Shown: positions 35,016 through 42,339 of the stretch, in pieces
How the letters are laid out: each line of letters opens with the position of its first letter
How positions within the stretch are numbered: the stretch's first letter is position 1
Assembly (NCBI GenBank): GCA_050246595.1
Contig: JBFWVT010000003.1
Span: forward strand, 62,001 to 126,000
DNA from: DATARH01 sp050246595
Lineage (GTDB): Bacteria > Pseudomonadota > Alphaproteobacteria > ATCC43930 > CGMCC-115725
Length of the DNA: 64,000 bases
Direction: 5' to 3'
Translations under genes and position numbers: made by a program
The notes under the pieces: generated by a model
The model's database searches: none
What the model saw: only the letters and a program-made list of their open reading frames with translations
What the model was told of the DNA's origin: nothing

Positions 35016-37925
35016 TTACGAACAAGTGCCGATGATTGTGCCTTTGAGGCCCTTCGCTCCGGTGCCGGCACCGTCGATATCGACCGTGATCTCGGCGTCG
35101 TCGGCGAGCGAGGTATCGGAAATGACGGCGGCCGTCGCGGCGGTGGTGCTGGTTTTTTCGTTGGCGTCGATCGTCAGCTTGGTCGAGAGGATCGTTGTGC
35201 CGCCTTCGTTGATATCAACCGTAACCAAACCGGAGCTGCTGGCGGTCGAAAGGCTGGCGCGAACCGCCGTCACCGTCAGCGCGCAGGGAGCGCGAAACGT
35301 GATTTTCGCCGTGCCGGTGGTGATGTCCGTCGTTTCGTCGGAGACCGCGAATTGAATCCGCTCGGTCCTCAGTTGAGAAATCGAGGTCGAATTGCTGATA
35401 AGGTTCCCGTTGGCGTCCCACGTCGCGATCCCGCCGTTCGCCTTGGCCCCGGTCGAGGTCGTGAACTCGGTTGTGTTGCCCGATCGCGTTCCGGTTGTCG
35501 GAGGCGATCCCGCTCCGCCGCCGATGATCGGCAGCCCGGAGGTCAGCCCGATGCCGTTCCACGAATAGACGGTCGCGTAGTTTGTGCCGTCGCTGGTCGG
35601 ACAGGCCCAATCGCCTGGCCGGATCGTCAGCGACGTACCGCCGCCGGCGCCGAGGAAGGTCGAGGTTGTCGTGTTGATCGTCGCATTGCCCGCGGCGCTG
35701 TTCAGAAAGCAGTTGCCCCAGCCGGCACCGAACCCGGCCGATCCGGCCTGCGGTAGCGTGTAGGTGAAAGCGCCGACCAGCACGGTTTTCGAGGCGTCGC
35801 CGGTGAGGACGGTATAGGCGCCGCCGTCCTGGTCGTTGATGACGCTGGTTAGCGACAACTCGCCGCCGGACATTTGCAGGCCAGCGCCGAGCGTCGCGCC
35901 GCCAACCGTTCCCGCGTTGTCGAACAACAAACTCCCGTCTGTTATGCCCGACAGATCGAGACCGCCTCCCGAAAGCGTCTTCCAGGTATTGTCGCCATGC
36001 AGAACCGTTGTCGCGTCTCTGGTGCCGCTGGCGCCGAGTCGAGCCACCGGCACCGTTCCGCTGGTCAGGTTTGACGCATTGCTTGGGTCGCGATAGGGCA
36101 ATACCGCACCGCCCCACGTCGATCCGTCAGTATCGATCCAAGCCTTTTGATGCTGCGTCAGTACAAGCGTCGCTGCCCCGTCGATCGTTTCCGCCCCGGC
36201 GGGATCAATCGTGCAACTTGTAGCGGCGCACCAGGCATAAAAACCAAACCCGTCACCGAGCGTCGCCGCAGCCGTCAGATTGACCGTTACGGAACCCGCA
36301 TTCGTGTATCTATTGGTTTCGTTTTTATCTCCTGCCGCAACCGTATCGGTCGTGCCCGACCGCGTATTGACGACGGTTGAAGGCTGAATAGTAACATTGC
36401 CGCCACCGTCATCGGTGACACTGAGGCCGGAACCGACCGCAATTGTATCCACGTTGGGAACAGCACCGACCATCAGCGCCGTACCGCCGGTCGCCGTCAG
36501 AGCACCGCCCGAAAAGCTGAGGCCTGCCCCCAGCGTGATCGTCGTCGGCACCGCGCTGCTGCCGGTCGGGTTGCCGATCAGCGTGTTCGCGGCGATTGAG
36601 GCGATCCCCGCGATCGGCAGTCCGGTTGCGTTGGTCAGCGTGAGCGCCGATGGCGTCCCCAGATTGGGTGTGACGAGCGTCGGCGACATAGAAAAGACCA
36701 AACCACCAGAGCCGGTTTCTCCCGTCACTGCCGCCGCAAGGTTCGCGCTCGACGGCGTTGTCAGAAACGTAGAAACCCCAGTTCCCGGAGTGATAGGTGT
36801 CCCGAAATCACCCGCACCGTTGCTGGTCAGGATGTCGTTCGCGGAGCCGTTCGGCGTCGCACCACCACCGCCGCCAGGCGGGGTTGCCCATGTCCCGTCG
36901 CCGCGCCAGAACGTCGATGACGAGGCACCGGTGCCGCTGTTGAACCGCGCGATCGCCAGATTGCCGGTCAACTGTCCAGCCGGAATGCTGGTCGCGTTCG
37001 TCAGGTTGACCGCGCTCGGTGTCCCGAGATTAGGTGTGATCAAGGTCGGGCTTGTCGCGAATACGAGAGCGCCGCTACCGGTCTCGTCGGTCGTGGCAGC
37101 AGAGAAATTGCTGCTCGTCGGCGCGCCCAACCACGTCCCGACGCCGGTCCCGAGGCTGGCGATCCCGGAGATCGGCAACCCGGTCGCATTGGTCAGCGTC
37201 AAGGCTGTCGGCGTGCCGAGGTTGGGAGCAACCAGGGTCGGTGACGTTGCGAACACGACGGACCCGCTGCCGGTCTCGTCTGTCAGCGCATTGGCGAGGT
37301 TGGCGCTTGACGCCGCCGCGAGCCATGCGGCAACACCGGCGGCCGGGGTTATCGCCCCAAAAGAGCCGCCGCCCGCATTGGTCTGCAGATCGCCGGCTGA
37401 TCCTGCGGGAGATCCGCCGCCGCCCGCGCCGCATGCCGTACCGGTGCCGGAAACCAGACCGGAGGCGTTGACCTGTAGGCACTGCGTCAAACCGGTGAGA
37501 TTGCCCAGCGTCAAGCCGGTGATCGTTGGGCTGGTGCCGAAAACGAGCGCACCGGACCCGGTTTCCCCGGTGACGGCGGCGGCAAGATTGGTTGACGACG
37601 GGGTCGCCATCCAGGTGCCCACGCCCGACCCAAGCCCGGCAAGGCCAGCGATCGGCAATCCGGTTAGGTTCGCCGCATTGCCCGAAGACGGGGTTCCGAG
37701 CGGGCCGCCGAGGGGGACGTAAAAGATCCCCGACAGCTTCATCGTTTGACCGGGGGAGCCGGGCCGACGGAGCAGCAGCCAATCGCCCGACGCTACGCTG
37801 GTTGCCTCGGTCGCAGCCTCTAGCAGCGTCCCGAGTAACTCCCCCTCTTGTTGCTGAGCCAATGTCGCCGGCGAAAGGACAAGCGCCAGCGCCACTGCGG
37901 AAACCGCAGTCGTGAGATATTTCAT
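35016..37925 (-). CDS. Large repetitive tail fibre protein with Sec signal
   Basis: 969 residues. The signal peptide is LTTAVSAVALALVLSPATLA. Four tandem-type repeats carry ETGSGALVFATSPTL, then PNLGTPSALTLTNATGLPI. A GDGTWATPP linker and a variable region follow. The C-terminal 120 residues (TVDINEGGTTILSTKLTID, DDAEITVDIDGAG) are a receptor-binding-type beta module found at the ends of many phage fibres. It most likely forms a trimeric fibre or exported adhesin. Confidence 0.75.
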   Translation of the reverse strand: MKYLTTAVSAVALALVLSPATLAQQQEGELLGTLLEAATEATSVASGDWLLLRRPGSPGQTMKLSGIFYVPLGGPLGTPSSGNAANLTGLPIAGLAGLGSGVGTWMATPSSTNLAAAVTGETGSGALVFGTSPTITGLTLGNLTGLTQCLQVNASGLVSGTGTACGAGGGGSPAGSAGDLQTNAGGGSFGAITPAAGVAAWLAAASSANLANALTDETGSGSVVFATSPTLVAPNLGTPTALTLTNATGLPISGIASLGTGVGTWLGAPTSSNFSAATTDETGSGALVFATSPTLITPNLGTPSAVNLTNATSIPAGQLTGNLAIARFNSGTGASSSTFWRGDGTWATPPGGGGGATPNGSANDILTSNGAGDFGTPITPGTGVSTFLTTPSSANLAAAVTGETGSGGLVFSMSPTLVTPNLGTPSALTLTNATGLPIAGIASIAANTLIGNPTGSSAVPTTITLGAGLSFSGGALTATGGTALMVGAVPNVDTIAVGSGLSVTDDGGGNVTIQPSTVVNTRSGTTDTVAAGDKNETNRYTNAGSVTVNLTAAATLGDGFGFYAWCAATSCTIDPAGAETIDGAATLVLTQHQKAWIDTDGSTWGGAVLPYRDPSNASNLTSGTVPVARLGASGTRDATTVLHGDNTWKTLSGGGLDLSGITDGSLLFDNAGTVGGATLGAGLQMSGGELSLTSVINDQDGGAYTVLTGDASKTVLVGAFTYTLPQAGSAGFGAGWGNCFLNSAAGNATINTTTSTFLGAGGGTSLTIRPGDWACPTSDGTNYATVYSWNGIGLTSGLPIIGGGAGSPPTTGTRSGNTTEFTTSTGAKANGGIATWDANGNLISNSTSISQLRTERIQFAVSDETTDITTGTAKITFRAPCALTVTAVRASLSTASSSGLVTVDINEGGTTILSTKLTIDANEKTSTTAATAAVISDTSLADDAEITVDIDGAGTGAKGLKGTIIGTCS

Positions 37926-38040
37926 TAAGAGGCTCCGTCAACGGGACTGGCGCGCCTCACGGCGGGCCGGGGACCGCGTGCCCAAGCGGTCTTTGAGGTT
38001 CAGCGTGGCGGGCAGCAGCGTGGGTTAGGGAATCCCGGAC

Positions 38041-38241
38041 CTACTTACTTTCGTGGTCAAGCCAGAGGTCCATAAGGCGGCGCACCGCCTCGGGGCGCGT
38101 CGGTTTCGGCTCGGGTTGCTGGGCGATCCAGGCATCAAGGCGTGCAAGTTGATCGGGCAGCAAGCGCACGTTGACCGGAGTGGCATCGACACGCGGTCGG
38201 CCTTTTTTTCTGGCGCTAGAAATTGACGTTGACGGGTTCAT
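38041..38241 (-). CDS. Ribbon-helix-helix-like DNA-binding protein
   Basis: 66 residues. After a basic N-terminus (ARKKGRPRVDATPVNVRL) comes LLPDQLARLDAWIAQQP and TRPEAVRRLMDLWL, matching a CopG/MetJ-type ribbon-helix-helix. It is divergent from the rightward gene pair ending in tnpB. The 18-bp direct repeats and the palindrome between them are candidate operators, so it may repress that pair and its own gene. Confidence 0.7.
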   Translation of the reverse strand: MNPSTSISSARKKGRPRVDATPVNVRLLPDQLARLDAWIAQQPEPKPTRPEAVRRLMDLWLDHESK

Positions 38242-38258
38242 TTTCCGGCGCTAGAAAT
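38206..38258. repeat. Direct repeat pair at the divergent promoter
   Basis: TTTTCTGGCGCTAGAAAT (38206-38223) and TTTTCCGGCGCTAGAAAT (38241-38258) match in 17 of 18 positions, 35 bp apart. They overlap the 5' end of the RHH gene and the -10 region of the rightward promoter, as expected for operator sites of a small RHH repressor. Confidence 0.6.
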
Positions 38259-38293
38259 AGCGGACCGAACAGATGGTTGCAACACCTGTTCGG
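38229..38293 (+). promoter_or_regulatory. Promoter and 5' hairpin leader of the tnpB gene pair
   Basis: TTGACG (38229-38234), 17-nt spacer, TAGAAA (38252-38257). Transcription would begin near 38264, just at the hairpin CCGAACAG (38265-38272) / CTGTTCGG (38286-38293), a perfect 8-bp stem. CCTAACCCC and a GGAG-containing leader lead to ATG 38320. Confidence 0.6.
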
Positions 38294-38319
38294 CCCTAAC
38301 CCCAGGCACGGAGTGAGCC

Positions 38320-38568
38320 ATGCCCAAGGCTGCCAACCAGGATACCACCCGCCGTCTGCCCAAGAGCATCAATTCCGCCTTTATCGACGCGCTGAAAGAG
38401 GGCGTACACGTTCCCGAGACGCCCCAAGGTGTCGCCTATGCAACAATGCGTCTGATACTGCTTGCCTCGCCCCGCGTGCCGGCGCAGGACGAAATTCTCG
38501 ACCTCTACGTCGTCTGTCTCAACGCCGCCAATGGCCGGCGGCAAGAACGCAACTACACGGCGCATTAA
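38320..38568 (+). CDS. Small protein co-transcribed with tnpB
   Basis: 82 residues, mostly helical (LPKSINSAFIDALKEG, YATMRLILLASP, AQDEILDLYVVCLNAAN). No known family and no signal peptide. Its stop is 15 bp before the GTG of tnpB, so the two should be expressed together from the hairpin-leader promoter. It is not a TnpA transposase. It could be an original phage gene or a partner of TnpB. Confidence 0.55.
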   Translation: MPKAANQDTTRRLPKSINSAFIDALKEGVHVPETPQGVAYATMRLILLASPRVPAQDEILDLYVVCLNAANGRRQERNYTAH

Positions 38569-38583
38569 GAGGCGGAATTCCGC

Positions 38584-39834
38584 GTGAACGAGCCGATCAC
38601 CCAAGGCTGGCAAGTCCGCCTGTACCCGAACCGGGAACAGGCGGCGCGCTTGGAGCTTTGGGCCAACCATGCGCGCGGCGCGTGGAACCGGCTCCTCGGC
38701 GAGGTCGTGCGCCGCTATGAGGCGGACGGTACGTTTCTGTGGAAGAAGGACCTGCAAAAGCTCGCCGTCGCCTGGAAGCACGAGCCGGAAACGGAGTGGC
38801 TGGCCGAACTGCCGGCGCACGCGCTGCTTGACGTGTGCGCTCGGCTCGACAAGGCGCTGCACCGGATGCTGATCGAGCGGAAAGCCGGTCGGCAATGCGG
38901 CTTCCCGCGTTTCAAGAAAAAGCGATGGGGCGAAGGCTCCGTCTACTTCGTCAACCAGAACACCCGGTTCGATCCGGGCGGGCGGCGCGTCCGCTTGCCA
39001 AAGCTTGGCACCGTCAAGCTGCGCGGCGGCACCGCACCAACCGGCCGCTTGATGGGCTGCCGCGCGGTGCGCGACGGCGACCGCTGGCTGTTGTCGGCGC
39101 AATTCGAGTGCGCCGCTTCGCAACCGTTGCCGGCGACCGGAACGCGGCTCGGGATCGACACCGGACTGCGCTCGCTCGTCACCACCTATGACGGCGCGGC
39201 CTTCGAGAGCGTGACACCGCCCCGGCCGCTCAGGGCGGCTCTGCGGCGTCTGGCGCGGGCGCAGCGCGTCCTGGCGCGACGGCAGCGTCATTCGGCGCGC
39301 CGGGAAGCGCAGGTCAAGCGGGTCGCCGCGCTGTATCGCAAGGTGCGCTGTCGGCGGCATGATCATTTGCACAAGGTTTCGCATCGGCTGACAGCCAAGG
39401 CCGATGTTCTCGTGGTCGAGACACTGAACATCCGGGCTATGGCCCGATCGCTCAATCTCGGCCGATCGGTCGCGGATGTCGCGCCCGGCTCCCTGTTGCG
39501 CTTCGTCGCCTACAAGGCGGCGTGGCGCGGCCGGGAGTTGATCGCGGCACCTGCCCATTACCCGAGCACCCGCAAATGCCACGGGTGCGGCGCATTGCAC
39601 GACATGCCTCTCGGCAAGCGGGTGATGTCGTGCGGTTGCGGGGTCAGGATCGACCGGGACGAAAACGCGGCGGTGAACCTCTACCGGTACCCGGAGGAAC
39701 CGGGGAACCGCGCCCGCCAGGGCGCAACGCGCGGGGAGACCGGCTCTGCGGCGGCGGGCGCAAGCCCGGCGTCGGACCCGGCCGCTGAACCGCGAATACC
39801 GACAGCGGTCAGAAATGACCACGAAAGTCAGTAA
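38584..39834 (+). CDS. tnpB: TnpB, RNA-guided nuclease of IS200/IS605-type elements
   Basis: 416 residues from GTG 38584. The N-terminal HTH-like segment is VRLYPNREQAARLELWAN. RuvC-I is GIDTGLRSLV (D192), RuvC-II VVETLNI (E279), the zinc finger CHGCG...CGCG (C332, C335, C350, C352), and RuvC-III IDRDENAAVNL (D357/D359). All catalytic acids are present, so it should be active, unlike the nuclease-dead TldR regulators. No TnpA is nearby. It sits between two fibre-module genes of the prophage. Confidence 0.92.
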   Translation: MNEPITQGWQVRLYPNREQAARLELWANHARGAWNRLLGEVVRRYEADGTFLWKKDLQKLAVAWKHEPETEWLAELPAHALLDVCARLDKALHRMLIERKAGRQCGFPRFKKKRWGEGSVYFVNQNTRFDPGGRRVRLPKLGTVKLRGGTAPTGRLMGCRAVRDGDRWLLSAQFECAASQPLPATGTRLGIDTGLRSLVTTYDGAAFESVTPPRPLRAALRRLARAQRVLARRQRHSARREAQVKRVAALYRKVRCRRHDHLHKVSHRLTAKADVLVVETLNIRAMARSLNLGRSVADVAPGSLLRFVAYKAAWRGRELIAAPAHYPSTRKCHGCGALHDMPLGKRVMSCGCGVRIDRDENAAVNLYRYPEEPGNRARQGATRGETGSAAAGASPASDPAAEPRIPTAVRNDHESQ

Positions 39835-39845
39835 TTCCGGGGAAT
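39700..39845 (+). ncRNA. Candidate omega RNA overlapping the 3' end of tnpB
   Basis: IS605-type TnpB guides are processed from the 3' end of the tnpB transcript. Here the C-terminal coding tail is low-complexity as protein but rich in hairpins: CGGGC-GCAA-GCCCG (39755-39768), GGTCA-GAAA-TGACC (39807-39820) and ATTCC-GG-GGAAT (39834-39845). The guide would be the phage sequence just past the element end, near 39846. Exact ends are a guess. Confidence 0.4.
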
Positions 39846-39846
39846 C

Positions 39847-41877
39847 CTAGAGACCATGAATGGGTGTGCCGTCGTCCCAAAGGAGTTGCTGGCCGTCATC
39901 CCAAAGCAGCGGCCCGCTGGCGACAAGAATGGGAGCCCATGTCCCGATCATGCTCTTTGCCATCCACTTGTTATTGTGCAGTTCTACACATATAGCAGGG
40001 TTTGCAGAACTGGACCGCAGGCCACCGCTATCTGCTGACGCGATACTACCTGCGACAACGACCTGCCCTGCGGGAGCTACAACCTCAATTGGCTGCGGCG
40101 CGCTTCCGAAGTAGCACTGCCCCATGCCGTTTGTCGCTCCTGCCGGCAACGAATACCTGATAACACCAGAGGCTCCGGTATTATCGAACGATGTCCCGTA
40201 CTCGAATGTGGTGACTTGATGGTTTGCAGTCTTCGACAGGACAGGCGATCTTGTGCGAAATCCGTTGTTCGTTACGGCCCTCGCGTTTTCGTAGTTGTCG
40301 TTCGTCAGGATCACCAGATCGGAAGCGTTCAACGTGCGGAGCAAGCCGCGGCCACCGCCTGCGATGCGCGGGGTGAGGTCCAATCGCGCGTCAAGCCCAG
40401 TGCTGGTGCTGGCAGCCAATGTCAGGGTAGACGACCCACTCTCCGGCCCATTGATTGTCAGGTTTTCAACGGCCGTCAGTCCCGTCCCGGCCACAGTGCC
40501 GAGCGTCCCGCCCAGGGTCATATTCCCGGATATCTGCGTCGTCGACGTCGCCGGAACGTCTGTGCCGGCGGTGATGATGATATTTTCAAGGTTCATGTAG
40601 TTGGTGCGCGCACCCACCGGGTTCACATGAGAGCCGGTGCCGATGATTAGAGCGCGATTAGCACTGGTCAGGTTTGGCGCCACAAACGCGCCGATGAGAA
40701 CGCTGTCATCGATCGTCAGCAGCGACGGGCTGCTCAAGTTGGCGCGAGCGCCGGCCCAATACCCGATACCGACCGAATGCCGGCAATGGGTGGCGTGCCA
40801 GAACGGATTTGTCCCTGCTGTCGTGCACCCGTTGCCGGTTGCGGTCTTCGCCATCGCCCCGTTGCCGAGAGCGGTGTGGCTCCATCCGTATCGGTTCGCT
40901 TGCAGCGACGAGACGCCGATCGCGGTGTTTTCGCTTCCGGTATAGTTCGCGATCATCGAGTTTTTGCCGATCGCGACGTTTTCGTTGCCGGTTCGGTTGT
41001 TCTGGAGCGCCTGTTTTCCTATGCCGGTGTTGCCAAACCCGCTTGTGTTGAATTCAAGAGCGCGGGCGCCGCCGGCCGTGTTTTCCGTGCCAGAGGTATT
41101 ATTCTTGAGGTTTAGCGGTCCTTCCGCAGAGTTTTGAAATCCGTTGATGTTAAAGAGGAGGCTTGACCGGCCGAGAGGGACATTGTCGAAATTGGGACCG
41201 CCAGACCAAAGCGTGATACCGCCGGTCCCGCCTGCCGAGGTTTCAATCGGGGTCCCGGCCGTTATCGGCGTGATCTCCTGGACGGAGATATTGTCGATGA
41301 TGATCTTGCCGCCGGTGTTGCCGCCCAGTTGGCTCGCCGTAAATCGGACGGTGGAGGCCCCCGTCTCTGCCGCCGTGATAAGCTCTTGCTGGTTGGATCG
41401 TGTTTCCGCCGTGCCGCCGCGGCGCGTCGCGAAAGAGGCGCCCTGAACCGACCCTAGCGATACCGTGAGCGAGGCCGGGAACGTCGTTTGCGGAAAGGCC
41501 CACTCGTCTGAGTTCCGATAGTCGAACTTGATCCGGTAGGTCTTGCCGGCGGTGATATCGACCGGATAGGAGAGGTCTCCCGGCGTCGGGCCGACCGTCC
41601 AGGCCAGTTCGTTGTTCTCGTAGGCCCAGCCGTTGCCGAGCGTGTAACCGGCGGCCGACCCTGTGACCGTGCTGTTGAGGATTTTCTCCGTGCCCAGCGT
41701 GGCCGCAGACGTGCCTTTGTCCTTGAGGACGTTGATCGCGGCATCGACGGACAGATTGCTGAGATCGCGCAGTAGACCCGGCGCTTGGATCGGGGCTTGC
41801 TGGGCTACGCTCGGACCCGCCGCTAGAATGGTGACGAGCATGAGCGGCAGCAGCCACCAGAAGCGGTGCTCTCGCAT
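39847..41877 (-). CDS. Tail fibre protein with Sec signal and YadA-like head repeats
   Basis: 676 residues from ATG 41877 (in-frame upstream codons precede the signal peptide). The signal is WWLLPLMLVTILAAGPSVA. A carbohydrate-binding-like beta region (IKFDYRNSDEWAFPQTTF, IIIDNISVQEI) is followed by repeats of the GNTGIGKQAL, NENVAIGKNSM, SENTAIGVSSL type, as in trimeric adhesin heads and phage fibres. The C-terminus WDDGQQLLWDDGTPIHGL is short and repetitive. It probably forms a trimeric fibre, and its export signal is unusual for a virion part. Confidence 0.72.
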   Translation of the reverse strand: MREHRFWWLLPLMLVTILAAGPSVAQQAPIQAPGLLRDLSNLSVDAAINVLKDKGTSAATLGTEKILNSTVTGSAAGYTLGNGWAYENNELAWTVGPTPGDLSYPVDITAGKTYRIKFDYRNSDEWAFPQTTFPASLTVSLGSVQGASFATRRGGTAETRSNQQELITAAETGASTVRFTASQLGGNTGGKIIIDNISVQEITPITAGTPIETSAGGTGGITLWSGGPNFDNVPLGRSSLLFNINGFQNSAEGPLNLKNNTSGTENTAGGARALEFNTSGFGNTGIGKQALQNNRTGNENVAIGKNSMIANYTGSENTAIGVSSLQANRYGWSHTALGNGAMAKTATGNGCTTAGTNPFWHATHCRHSVGIGYWAGARANLSSPSLLTIDDSVLIGAFVAPNLTSANRALIIGTGSHVNPVGARTNYMNLENIIITAGTDVPATSTTQISGNMTLGGTLGTVAGTGLTAVENLTINGPESGSSTLTLAASTSTGLDARLDLTPRIAGGGRGLLRTLNASDLVILTNDNYENARAVTNNGFRTRSPVLSKTANHQVTTFEYGTSFDNTGASGVIRYSLPAGATNGMGQCYFGSAPQPIEVVAPAGQVVVAGSIASADSGGLRSSSANPAICVELHNNKWMAKSMIGTWAPILVASGPLLWDDGQQLLWDDGTPIHGL

Positions 41878-41935
41878 TCGAGGTCTCCCGATGGTCGTTC
41901 GGAGTCGCGCGCCCTGGCAGCGCGCAGAGGGGCCG

Positions 41936-42271
41936 CTACTGCTGCGGCGTCGCCACAATCATCGGGACGGCCGCGCGCGCCGCCTCCGCTGCCTGCCGCT
42001 GCTCTTCCGCGTGTACCGCCGCGAGCATCTGGGCGAGCGTGTCCTGGATCACCTTGTGCATGACCTGCTCGTCGGGCGTGTCGCCGCTCATCCCGTTCAT
42101 CGTTTTGTAGGCCGCGATAATGCGCGCGATGTCCGCATCGGCGATCGTGGCCGACCATGTCGTGGCACCAGATGACCGGGTGACGGTCCACGCCAGCGAT
42201 CCAGCATGTGCAAGCGGCCCGGTCATCACTAAGAGTACGGTCGCCATAGCGGCGCGCTTCAAACAGGTCAT
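41936..42271 (-). CDS. Small exported phage protein
   Basis: 111 residues with a signal peptide (ATVLLVMTGPLAHA) and a short beta segment (SLAWTVTRSSGATTWSATI). A helical, alanine-rich C-terminus (TLAQMLAAVHAEEQRQAAEA) completes it. It lies between the hub protein and the fibre. A fibre-associated chaperone or exported accessory is possible, but no family is recognised. Confidence 0.55.
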   Translation of the reverse strand: MTCLKRAAMATVLLVMTGPLAHAGSLAWTVTRSSGATTWSATIADADIARIIAAYKTMNGMSGDTPDEQVMHKVIQDTLAQMLAAVHAEEQRQAAEAARAAVPMIVATPQQ

Positions 42272-42339
42272 CGCACTCCCCGAAAACAGAAAGAGCGGCC
42301 GAAGCCGCTCTGGGTTTTCCTTGCGCCGCGTCCGCGCCC

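Noticed and set aside
38584..39834. TnpB as a nuclease-dead TldR-type regulator
   Set aside because: All three RuvC acidic positions and the zinc finger are intact.
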